Source: an uncultured Eubacterium sp.
Lineage (GTDB): Bacteria; Bacillota; Clostridia; Oscillospirales; Acutalibacteraceae
Length of the DNA stretch: 64,000 nucleotides
Assembly (NCBI GenBank): GCA_905234495.1
Contig: CAJOHE010000010.1
Location: 28,630-92,629, forward strand
Direction of reading: 5' to 3'
Of this stretch, positions 43,478-50,661 are shown piece after piece. The notes beneath the pieces are model-generated. The model was not told the origin of the DNA and made no database searches. It worked only from the letters and a program-made list of their open reading frames with translations. Numbering within the stretch: position 1 is the first letter of the stretch; every line of letters begins with the position of its first letter. Position numbers and translations under genes: made by a program.

Positions 43478-44373
43478 TTGCGTGGCAGGGGACGGTTCTG
43501 TGTCACAAAGATAATTACGCATTATACATACAATGAAAACTTAGAATATGTTGTTGAGCTCAACCCAATCCGCTATCGCGGTTATTATTACGATACAGAG
43601 ACAGGCTATTACTACCTCCAGGTTACTATGACCCGAGCATCAGTAGATTCATTAACTCTGACATCCCCGAAATTGCGCAGAACTCAAAAGATGATGCTTT
43701 CGGTCTGAACCTTTTTGCTTATTGCGGAAATGACCCGGTGAACAATGTTGATTATGAAGGGTATAAGTATTATCCTAGTAAGGCCAAGTCCTACGCTGAT
43801 AAATGGTGGAACAGTACAAATAAAAAAAGCTATTTGAGATACAATAATGACTGTGCCAATTTTGTTTCACAATGCTTATTTTATGCAGGATTGAGTAAAA
43901 AGGTAACATCAGGTAATAATCAATGGTATTATAAGCCGGATAAATACTATCCAAACAATAGTGTAGCTCATGCGAAATATTCAAGTTCTTGGGTTAAAGC
44001 CAATGATTTATATAATTGGTTAAATAAGACAAACCACATTTATAACAAAAGCTCATTCAAAACAAAAAGTGGGCTAAGTTCTGAATTAGCAAAGCTTTAT
44101 CAAAAGCCTGCATGTTATGCAGCGGTTTTCTTTGATTGGAACAATGATGGTACTATTGACCATGCCGCCTTGTTAGGAAAGATTACTTCCAGCTATAATG
44201 CAAGAAGCCACAAATACACCTATGACGGATATTATTATGCACACACAAGTAATCGCGCGGGTGATGATAGATGGTATTATGATAAAGATAATAAAAAATA
44301 CTATAAATGCCCATTATCAAAAGCATTTGATGATTATAAATATTGCCGTATATATATTTGCGTTTTACAATGA
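43478..44373 (+). pseudogene. Orphan RHS C-terminal cassette 1 with amidase_6-like effector domain (frameshifted)
   Basis: No upstream rhs gene exists. The frame opens with the RHS core end, ELNPIRYRGYYYDTETGYYY, and after a frameshift at ~43620 continues as SDIPEIAQNSKDDAFGLNLF and AYCGNDPVNNVD, the classic RHS core/variable-tip junction. The effector domain (43750-44373, ~205 residues) has NDCANFVSQCLFYAG (catalytic Cys), DHAALLG (catalytic His region) and YAHTSNR, matching the amidase_6 (NlpC/P60-like cysteine amidase) pattern. The shift is best explained by loss of 4 nt (AGCC) from CAGAGCCGTTAC. The effector half is AT-rich, unlike the core. Probably a silent donor cassette. Confidence 0.8.
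43486..43624 (+). repeat. Direct repeat A1 (with A2 at 44879-45016)
   Basis: CAGGGGACGGTTCTGTGTCA plus the RHS core end is nearly identical to 44879-45016, with only a few substitutions (for example TTCT/CTCT and ACGCATTA/GCGCAATA). The similarity continues into 43643-43735 versus 45016-45108. These ~250-bp direct repeats flank cassette 1 and could recombine to delete it. Confidence 0.85.
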
Positions 44374-44384
44374 AGGAGTTGTTT

Positions 44385-44867
44385 ATGAGTACAAAAAGTA
44401 AAGTCTTTTCATTTGTTTCCTGCTTCTTATTAATTGTATTGATTTTTTATGCTGCAGCTTACATATACATATATAAAACAGTGGATGTCGCTTTCAGCTA
44501 TGAAGGAATGGAAGCCGAAAACAGCGAATTGGAATGGATGAACGATTATTCTGAATATTTTAATTCTCACTCTCAAAACCTTGCAAAATGTGAATTGAAC
44601 ATTGCCAACAATTCAAATTTCAGTATTGAAAAGGTAAGTATTCATCACGCTTCATATAAATCGTTAGAATTAATAGGGGATTCAGCTTTATGCGAATCGG
44701 TGTTGGATATTGACAGCGGCAGCGCTTTTTCAAGAAGTTATTACTATGCAGTCGCAAATACAGCAACGGAAAGCGACATAGCAAACGAGCTAAATGAGAA
44801 AAGTAATGTTATCACATTTAAAGTGTGGTTTTTAAAGTTCGCGTTAAAAGCAAATTTCACCGAATAA
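44385..44867 (+). CDS. Small membrane-anchored protein, candidate immunity protein of RHS cassette 1
   Basis: A 160-residue protein with one N-terminal TM helix (~8-31) and the rest outside the cytosol. ATG 44385 follows GAAGGAG, 11 nt after the effector stop. By eye it aligns with the lipoprotein at 45755-46249: both have SY-x-G then EL with Y/F-rich residues, and both end with S-YYAV/LYAF...T-(D/E)-x-(D/E)-I...EL. Immunity proteins of periplasm-acting amidases are expected to be membrane-tethered and extracytoplasmic. This function is inferred from position and topology. Confidence 0.6.
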   Translation: MSTKSKVFSFVSCFLLIVLIFYAAAYIYIYKTVDVAFSYEGMEAENSELEWMNDYSEYFNSHSQNLAKCELNIANNSNFSIEKVSIHHASYKSLELIGDSALCESVLDIDSGSAFSRSYYYAVANTATESDIANELNEKSNVITFKVWFLKFALKANFTE

Positions 44868-45737
44868 CTGGGGAAAGACAGGGGACGGCTCTGTGTCACA
44901 AAGATAATTGCGCAATATACATACAATGAAAACTTAGAATATGTTGTTGAGCTCAACCCAATCCGCTATCGCGGTTATTATTACGATACAGAGACAGGCT
45001 ATTACTACCTCCAGATCAGCAGGTTTATTAACTCTGACATTCCTGAAATAGCGCAGAACTCAAAAGATGATGCTTTCGGTCAAAACCTTTTTGCTTATTG
45101 CGGAAATGATCCGGTAAACGATTGTGACCCATCAGGATTCTATAGTGCACAAAAAGCTTGGGAATATGCTAGGAAATATTGGGCTGATTATAATATAGGT
45201 AGATACAAAACCAATCCATTACCTGATGGAGATTGTGCAAATTTTGTGTCTCAATGTTTATATGCAGGCGGTTTAAGCAAAATGACAGGCACTAAAAACA
45301 GTGGTTGGCACCATTGGGATATAGGTGGGAAAAAACAGATTTCTAAAGCTTGGGGCAGAGCCGAAGATTTATACCTGTGGCTATCGGACAATGGTTTTAT
45401 TTCAAAAAAAGCTAATTATATAATTAATAATAGCTCTGAAGCAAATAAAGTTGCAAAAAGTATGAAAGGCAAACAAAGATGTTCAGCTCTATTGTTTTTT
45501 GATTGGGACGGTAATAAGTATGATAAAGTACGACGCTTTGATCATGTAGCAATTTTAGGGGATATTTTGTGGTGGCGCCCAAATAATACTTACTACATTT
45601 ACTATTATGCGCATACATCGGATAGTTACGGTGAGTGTTATTTGCCTGGTAGTAAGACTTATTCTTCAGCTTATATTCAACAAATATATAAGAATAACAA
45701 ATACAAGAATACAAAGATATATATCTATTATTTGTAA
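44868..45737 (+). pseudogene. Orphan RHS C-terminal cassette 2 with amidase_6-like effector domain (no start codon)
   Basis: The frame is open from just after the TAA of the previous gene but has no plausible ATG, GTG or TTG start before the RHS core (from ~44922: ELNPIRYRGYYYDTETGYYY, then QISRFINSDIPEIA and AYCGNDPVND). Seven codons including the YYDP element are deleted in frame at 45013. The effector domain (~45130-45737) has GDCANFVSQCLYAGG, FDHVAILGDI and YYAHTSD, the amidase_6 Cys/His pattern, but differs strongly from cassette 1. It may be expressed only after recombination with an active rhs gene elsewhere. Confidence 0.78.
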
Positions 45738-45754
45738 AGATATGAGGTGTTAAT

Positions 45755-46249
45755 ATGAAAATGATTAAAAAAATAATTGTCACAATAATGCTTATGTCTT
45801 TATTAACAATTTTTTGTTCTTGCAGTAATACTGAAAAAAAGGCAAATGTTGAAGTCCAAATAAGCTATGCCGGCGAGGTTGAGGGCGACGAACTGTTTTT
45901 TTCAATCTATCCCGAGTATCAAAAAGCTCCCGAAGGGAAAAAGATGATAAAGCTTTTATGCACATTTACTAATATTGAAGAAGCTAAAGTCTCTGCGTTA
46001 AATGTTGAGAGCTCAAGCAATGAAAAAATTGAAACACATTATGGATGTGTGGATTTGGAACCCACATTTCCTATTTATAAGAATAATCCTATAAGCAGTG
46101 AATTGTATGCATTCGTCAATGAGAACATGACAGATGAAGAAATCGAAAAAGAATTGGAAAATACTACTTTCACTTTTTCCTGCTATTATAATGATCTTTC
46201 CAAAAGCAATCAAAAAATGTATTTTGAAGGTGTGGTTACAGGCACTTAG
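45755..46249 (+). CDS. Small lipoprotein, candidate immunity protein of RHS cassette 2
   Basis: A 164-residue protein with a lipoprotein signal: basic start MKMIKK, hydrophobic helix, then a Cys-rich lipobox region (TIFCSCSN, acceptor Cys 21 or 23). The mature part is acidic. Landmarks SYAGEVEGDEL and SSELYAFVNENMTDEEIEKE parallel the candidate immunity gene of cassette 1. It lies 17 nt after the effector stop, with GAGGTG before ATG 45755. Surface display fits protection against a cell-wall amidase, which is inference. Confidence 0.6.
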   Translation: MKMIKKIIVTIMLMSLLTIFCSCSNTEKKANVEVQISYAGEVEGDELFFSIYPEYQKAPEGKKMIKLLCTFTNIEEAKVSALNVESSSNEKIETHYGCVDLEPTFPIYKNNPISSELYAFVNENMTDEEIEKELENTTFTFSCYYNDLSKSNQKMYFEGVVTGT

Positions 46250-46257
46250 TTGAAAAC

Positions 46258-46306
46258 GTGACAGAGAACCGTCCCCTGTCACATAGATAATTACGCATTA
46301 CGCATT
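46258..46306. repeat. Hairpin repeat A3 closing the RHS cassette array
   Basis: GTGACAG (46258-46264) and CTGTCAC enclose AGAACCGTCCC, followed by ATAGATAATTACGCATTA. The ATAATTACGCATTA half has the same orientation as in repeats A1/A2, while the ACGGTTC half is inverted. The palindromic core has thus flipped relative to its flank. Confidence 0.7.
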
Positions 46307-46318
46307 GAAAACTCCCTC

Positions 46319-46346
46319 TTGACAAATATTTTTTATTTGTTATAAT
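46319..46346 (+). promoter_or_regulatory. Consensus promoter of the leuAB T-box operon
   Basis: TTGACA (46319-46324), 16-bp spacer, TATAAT (46341-46346), with a start of transcription near 46353. Confidence 0.8.
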
Positions 46347-46352
46347 ATTTAC

Positions 46353-46623
46353 AACTTAATAAAACCCACACAAAGGCTTTGAAGCAGAAAAAGACTACTT
46401 AGCTTAGTTTAAGAGAGTTGACGGTCGGTGCAAGTCAATACAGGCTTTTTAGTGCATAGCTCTCTGCGGAGCTGCTGTTCTGAACAGAAATCAATAGGAA
46501 CAGACGTTTTGCCGCGTTACAGGTAAAGGCATTGATGGATGCTAAAGGGCAGGGCAACCTGCTGAAATAGGGTGGTACCGCGTATTTTACGCCCCTATAC
46601 TGTGTGTAGGGGCTTATTTTTTT
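46353..46623 (+). ncRNA. T-box leader upstream of leuA
   Basis: An uncharged-tRNA-sensing riboswitch. The T-box core GGGTGGTACCGCG is at 46570-46582. A stem-I-like hairpin lies near 46415-46475, with AGAGAGTTGAC and the distal loop motif GGTGCAAG. The terminator GCCCCTA (46591-46597) with TAGGGGC (46607-46613) and a following T run overlaps the alternative antiterminator pairing. Position before leuA makes tRNA-Leu the expected ligand, but I could not place the specifier codon with confidence; CTC and CTG triplets near 46465-46490 are candidates. Confidence 0.92.
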
Positions 46624-46663
46624 GCTCCTGTGCAGAAAATGTACTAAGTAAAGGAGAATTATT

Positions 46664-48400
46664 ATGAAACAGGGTTATGAAAAGTACACACCGTTCAAGC
46701 CGATTAACCTGCCCGACAGGACATGGCCTGACAAAACAATCACTAAAGCTCCGATATGGTGCTCGGTAGACCTGCGCGACGGTAATCAGGCGCTCGTTGA
46801 CCCGATGAACCTTCAGGAAAAGCTCCTCTTTTTCAAAACTCTTATCGAGGTAGGATTTAAGGAAATTGAGGTCGGCTTCCCCTCGGCAAGCGAAACCGAG
46901 TACGAAATCCTCAGAACGCTTATCGACGGAAACTATATCCCCGACGACGTAACCATTCAGGTTCTCGTTCAGGCAAGACCCCACCTCATCAAGAAAACCT
47001 TTGAGGCTATCGAGGGCTGCAAGAACGTTATCGTTCACTTTTACAACTCAACCTCAACTCTGCAGAGAAAGGTCGTTTTCAAGACCGATATGCAGGGCGT
47101 AATCGATATTGCCGTAAACGGCGCAAAGCTCATCTACGAGCTCACCGAGCAGCAGAAGAAAGAGCATCCCGATATGAATATCCGCTTTGAGTACAGCCCC
47201 GAAAGCTTTACCGGAACGGAAATGGATAACGCCGTGGAAATCTGCCGTCAGGTTATGGAGGCTCTCCACATCACAAAGGATAACCCGATTATCCTCAACC
47301 TTCCCTCAACCGTTGAGTGCTCAACGCCAAACGGCTATGCAGACCAGATTGAATATTTCTGCCGTCATCTTCCGAACAGGGAAGCGGCAATAATCTCGCT
47401 TCATCCGCATAACGACCGCGGCACGGGCGTTGCAGGCGCGGAGCTTGCTCTTATGGCGGGCGCCGACAGAATTGAGGGAACCCTCTTCGGCAACGGCGAG
47501 AGAACGGGTAACGTTGACATCGTAACCCTTGCAATGAATATGTGGTCGCAGGGCGTTGACCCGAAGCTCGACTTCTCAAACATCAACAAGGTGAGAGACG
47601 TTTATGAGCGCTGCACGAAGATGAAGGTTCATCCCCGTCATCCCTACGGCGGCGAGCTTGTTTTCACCGCCTTCTCGGGCTCTCATCAGGACGCTATCAA
47701 CAAGGGCAAAATCTATATGGACGAGAGCAAGAGCGAGATGTGGGAGGTTCCGTATCTTCCGATTGACCCCGCAGACGTGGGCAGGGAATACGAGCCGATT
47801 ATCCGCATCAATTCCCAGTCGGGCAAGGGCGGAACCGCGTTCATTCTTTCAAACGAGTACGGCATAAAGATGCCAAAGGCGATGCACCCCGAATTCGGCG
47901 CAGTCGTTCAGAAGGCGTGCGACGAAAAGGGCAAGGAGCTCAAGAGCGACGAGGTTTTCGACCTCTTCCAGAAGGAATACAGAAACGTAAGCGGTCCCTA
48001 CAGACTTCTCAACTACAAAATCAGCGAGGAAAAGAACGAGGAGGATTACCTCACAACCGTTTACTTCACGGGCACAATCAAGTACAAGGACAACGAGCCC
48101 GTGAGAATTGAGGGCGCGGGCAACGGTCCGATAAGCGCGTTCTTCTCAGCTATAAAGAAAATCGGCATCACCGATTATGAGTTCGTTGATTACAGCGAGC
48201 ACGCAATCTCGGTAGGTTCCGACTCAAAGGCTATCAGCTATATTCACCTTAAAAACCCGAGCGGCAAGGACGTTTTCGGCATCGGCGTAAGCCACAACAT
48301 CGGCTACGCTTCAATGAAGGGCATCATCTGCGCGATTAACCGCGACCAGCCCGACACCGTCCGCGACGACTCAATGCCCGGTATATTCGATATTTGCTAA
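46664..48400 (+). CDS. leuA: 2-isopropylmalate synthase
   Basis: A 578-residue enzyme condensing acetyl-CoA with 2-oxoisovalerate, the first step of leucine synthesis. It is the long LeuA type. Metal/active-site motifs are [15 protein letters not shown] near the start, [27 protein letters not shown] (metal His pair), [16 protein letters not shown] and the regulatory C-terminal domain that binds leucine, with [14 protein letters not shown]. Under T-box control, it begins behind AAAGGAG. leuB follows by 10 nt. Confidence 0.96.
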   Translation: MKQGYEKYTPFKPINLPDRTWPDKTITKAPIWCSVDLRDGNQALVDPMNLQEKLLFFKTLIEVGFKEIEVGFPSASETEYEILRTLIDGNYIPDDVTIQVLVQARPHLIKKTFEAIEGCKNVIVHFYNSTSTLQRKVVFKTDMQGVIDIAVNGAKLIYELTEQQKKEHPDMNIRFEYSPESFTGTEMDNAVEICRQVMEALHITKDNPIILNLPSTVECSTPNGYADQIEYFCRHLPNREAAIISLHPHNDRGTGVAGAELALMAGADRIEGTLFGNGERTGNVDIVTLAMNMWSQGVDPKLDFSNINKVRDVYERCTKMKVHPRHPYGGELVFTAFSGSHQDAINKGKIYMDESKSEMWEVPYLPIDPADVGREYEPIIRINSQSGKGGTAFILSNEYGIKMPKAMHPEFGAVVQKACDEKGKELKSDEVFDLFQKEYRNVSGPYRLLNYKISEEKNEEDYLTTVYFTGTIKYKDNEPVRIEGAGNGPISAFFSAIKKIGITDYEFVDYSEHAISVGSDSKAISYIHLKNPSGKDVFGIGVSHNIGYASMKGIICAINRDQPDTVRDDSMPGIFDIC

Positions 48401-48410
48401 GGAGAAAACT

Positions 48411-49487
48411 ATGAATAACTATAAGATTACTGTTTTAAAGGGCGACGGTATCGGTCCCGAAATCGTTGACGAATGTCTCAAGGTGCTCGACACCGCAGGA
48501 AAAAAGTACGGCTTCTCGTTTGACTATGACTACAAGCTTCTCGGCGGCGTTGCAATCGACGAGACGGGCGTTCCTTATCCCAAGGAAACAGAGCTTGCCT
48601 GCAAGGCATCCGACGCCGTTCTTCTCGGCGCTGTGGGCGGTCCGAAGTGGGACGTTATCGACCCTGCAATCCGCCCCGAAAAGGGACTTCTCGCTATCCG
48701 CGAATCCCTCGGTCTTTTCGCAAATCTTCGCCCCGCAAAGATTTTTGCTCCGCTTAAATCTGCCTCACCTCTCAAAGAGGAAATCATCGGCGACGACCTT
48801 GACATTCTCATCGTCCGCGAGCTCACGGGCGGAATCTATTTCGGCGACCGCGGAACGTACGTTGAAAACGGCGTTGAGGGCGCGTTTGACACCGAGCGCT
48901 ACACCTATCCCGAAATCAGCCGAATCGTCAAGGCGGGCTTTGAATACGCGATGAAGAGGGGCAAGCGCCTCACCTGCGTTGATAAGGCAAACGTGCTCGA
49001 CTCGTCAAAGCTCTGGCGAAAGGTTGTTGAGGAAATCAAGAGCGATTATCCCGAGGTTGAGGTTTCATATATGTACGTTGACAACTGCGCTATGCAGCTT
49101 GTACGCAACCCGAAGCAGTTTGACACAATCGTAACCTCAAACATTTTCGGTGACATTCTCTCCGACGAGGCTTCTATGATTTCGGGCTCAATCGGAATGC
49201 TTGCATCCGCGTCCCTTGCAGAGGGCACCTTCGGTCTCTACGAGCCCATTCACGGCTCGGCACCCGACATCGCGGGACAGGGCAAGGCAAACCCGCTTGC
49301 AACAATCCTTTCGGGCGCTATGATGCTTCGCTACACCTTCGGCGAGGCTGAGGCTGCGGACGCAATCGAGGCTGCGGTTGACAAGGCTCTCACCCTTGCA
49401 AGAACTCCCGACATCGCTCAGGAAGGCTTGCCCACGGTAACCTGCTCTGAGATGGGCGACCTCGTTGCAAAAATCGTAAGTGAATAA
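48411..49487 (+). CDS. leuB: 3-isopropylmalate dehydrogenase
   Basis: A 358-residue NAD-dependent oxidative decarboxylase of leucine synthesis. Marks are [44 protein letters not shown] and the metal/NAD region [18 protein letters not shown]...[12 protein letters not shown]. It ends the T-box-controlled unit. leuC and leuD, which supply its substrate, are not in the window, so the pathway is split in this genome. Confidence 0.97.
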   Translation: MNNYKITVLKGDGIGPEIVDECLKVLDTAGKKYGFSFDYDYKLLGGVAIDETGVPYPKETELACKASDAVLLGAVGGPKWDVIDPAIRPEKGLLAIRESLGLFANLRPAKIFAPLKSASPLKEEIIGDDLDILIVRELTGGIYFGDRGTYVENGVEGAFDTERYTYPEISRIVKAGFEYAMKRGKRLTCVDKANVLDSSKLWRKVVEEIKSDYPEVEVSYMYVDNCAMQLVRNPKQFDTIVTSNIFGDILSDEASMISGSIGMLASASLAEGTFGLYEPIHGSAPDIAGQGKANPLATILSGAMMLRYTFGEAEAADAIEAAVDKALTLARTPDIAQEGLPTVTCSEMGDLVAKIVSE

Positions 49488-49559
49488 ATAATATTTTTGC
49501 GGACACCCGAAGCTACGCAATCTTAAGGATAGATGTGAAAGCACAAGAGTAGCATAAGA

Positions 49560-49595
49560 AAAAGAGTCAGGATTTTCATTCTTGGCTCTTTTTTG
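49560..49595 (+). terminator. Terminator of leuAB
   Basis: Stem AAGAGTCAGGA with a matching TCTTGGCTCTT arm (G-T pairs), short loop, then TTTTTTG. The remainder of 49488-49669 contains no gene. Confidence 0.8.
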
Positions 49596-49669
49596 AATCC
49601 ACACATTCGACAGATTTCATACTCCTATATATAATGAGATTAAAATAATTATTTTAGGAGGAATTGAAT

Positions 49670-50056
49670 ATGAAAAAGTACATTACTGACGAAAAGACGG
49701 GTATTAACTATACACTTGTAGGCGAGGTGTATCTGCCCAATTTGATTTCAAGCGAAACAAATTATGAGATAGGTCATTGGGGACAAAGACATCGTGATTA
49801 TATCAAGCAACATCATAAGGTACTTTATAACTCCCTTTTGACGAGTTGTAAACTAAACTCATATTTGCATGAGGTTGATGTCAGAGCAACCGAGATGTAT
49901 GACAACCTTGTTCAGCAACTAAAAGAGCAGCAAGGTATTACTGAACAGCTCAAAGCCGAGGATATGATGGCTTGGGTGCAGGCTATGAATAACATCGCAA
50001 ATCAAGCTAGAGAGATTGTCTATAACGATGTTATCTGCTCGAAGGGAGGTGTTTGA
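49670..50056 (+). CDS. tnpV: TnpV-like transposon-encoded protein
   Basis: A 128-residue protein of the TnpV family found on clostridial integrative and mobilizable transposons. Marks are IGHWGQRHRDYIKQHHKVLY, LTSCKLNSYLHEVD, an acidic/Gln-rich helix and AEDMMAWVQAMNNIANQAREI. ATG 49670 follows TAGGAGGA. No integrase, resolvase or mobilisation gene is visible around it, so it marks a decayed or partial mobile element. The role of TnpV is not established. Confidence 0.8.
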   Translation: MKKYITDEKTGINYTLVGEVYLPNLISSETNYEIGHWGQRHRDYIKQHHKVLYNSLLTSCKLNSYLHEVDVRATEMYDNLVQQLKEQQGITEQLKAEDMMAWVQAMNNIANQAREIVYNDVICSKGGV

Positions 50057-50057
50057 T

Positions 50058-50417
50058 ATGAAAAAGTGCGTATCAATCATCATGGCGATAGTTTTTTTGT
50101 TTTCGGCAAGTGTAGATTCAGGAGTAATAACTGCATCTGCAAAAATGCCTACTACGATAACGGCAAGTATAAAAGCAAAAGCCCATAAAAAGAAAAAGCA
50201 TAAACACAAGCACAATATGCCCAAAGGCAATATGGGCAAATGGTTTAAGTCCAAAAAGGCTCTGAAAAAGCACGTTGACAAGGAAATGAAATATTGGTCG
50301 GACAAGGAAGAGCGCGGAGAGATAACCCGCAAGGAATACTACAAGAAATGTCCGTGCGGATATGAAGCGTGGTCGTGTTCTTGTGGCACGTGGACTGGTA
50401 ATTTTAAGTATAGCTGA
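50058..50417 (+). CDS. Small secreted His/Lys-rich protein with C-terminal CPC/CSC motif
   Basis: A 119-residue predicted secreted protein. Signal peptide ~1-28 (ends ASAK). A strongly basic, metal-binding-like tract HKKKKHKHKHN lies at 43-53, with further KSKKALKKH. The end has four Cys in KKCPCGYEAWSCSCGTW. ATG 50058 has GGGAGGTG and starts 1 nt after the tnpV stop, so it is translationally coupled to it. I know no characterised family; Zn/Cu binding or a disulfide-stabilised secreted peptide are possibilities. Confidence 0.6.
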   Translation: MKKCVSIIMAIVFLFSASVDSGVITASAKMPTTITASIKAKAHKKKKHKHKHNMPKGNMGKWFKSKKALKKHVDKEMKYWSDKEERGEITRKEYYKKCPCGYEAWSCSCGTWTGNFKYS

Positions 50418-50661
50418 CATACATAAAAATGAGGCGAGGGTGCTAATCCTCGCCTCCATAGTATTTAATTCAAAAAAGAAAATTTGCAGTATAATTGATG
50501 AATAAATCATAATGTTTGAACCATTCGTGAACTGCTGAATCGCTAGATAATTAGTTGGTAAAATACAATGCCTCTTATTAACAGTTTTTTCAATGTGGTT
50601 TGCAAATCATTTTTATATATGATAAAATGTGGATATAGTATTTATTATATGAGGAATTCTT
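50418..50661. other. AT-rich intergenic region with one hairpin
   Basis: GAGGCGAGG and CCTCGCCTC around 50431-50457 form a 9-bp hairpin with an 8-nt loop, but the T tract is poor, so termination is uncertain. The remaining AT-rich DNA contains -10-like TATAATTG and TATAAAATG stretches before the next gene and no other coding signal. Confidence 0.5.

Noticed and set aside
43478..46306. Reading the repeated blocks as a CRISPR array or an insertion sequence
   Set aside because: Only three unequal copies with coding sequence between them; no transposase and no spacer-like regularity. RHS cassettes explain the repeats.
49188..49604. 138-codon minus-strand frame over the end of leuB and the terminator
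   Set aside because: Overlaps leuB coding and the terminator hairpin, and has no ribosome site.
50118..50510. Minus-strand frame opposite the small secreted protein gene
   Set aside because: Phe/Leu-rich translation of the Lys/His tract in reverse; the plus-strand frame has signal peptide and ribosome site.
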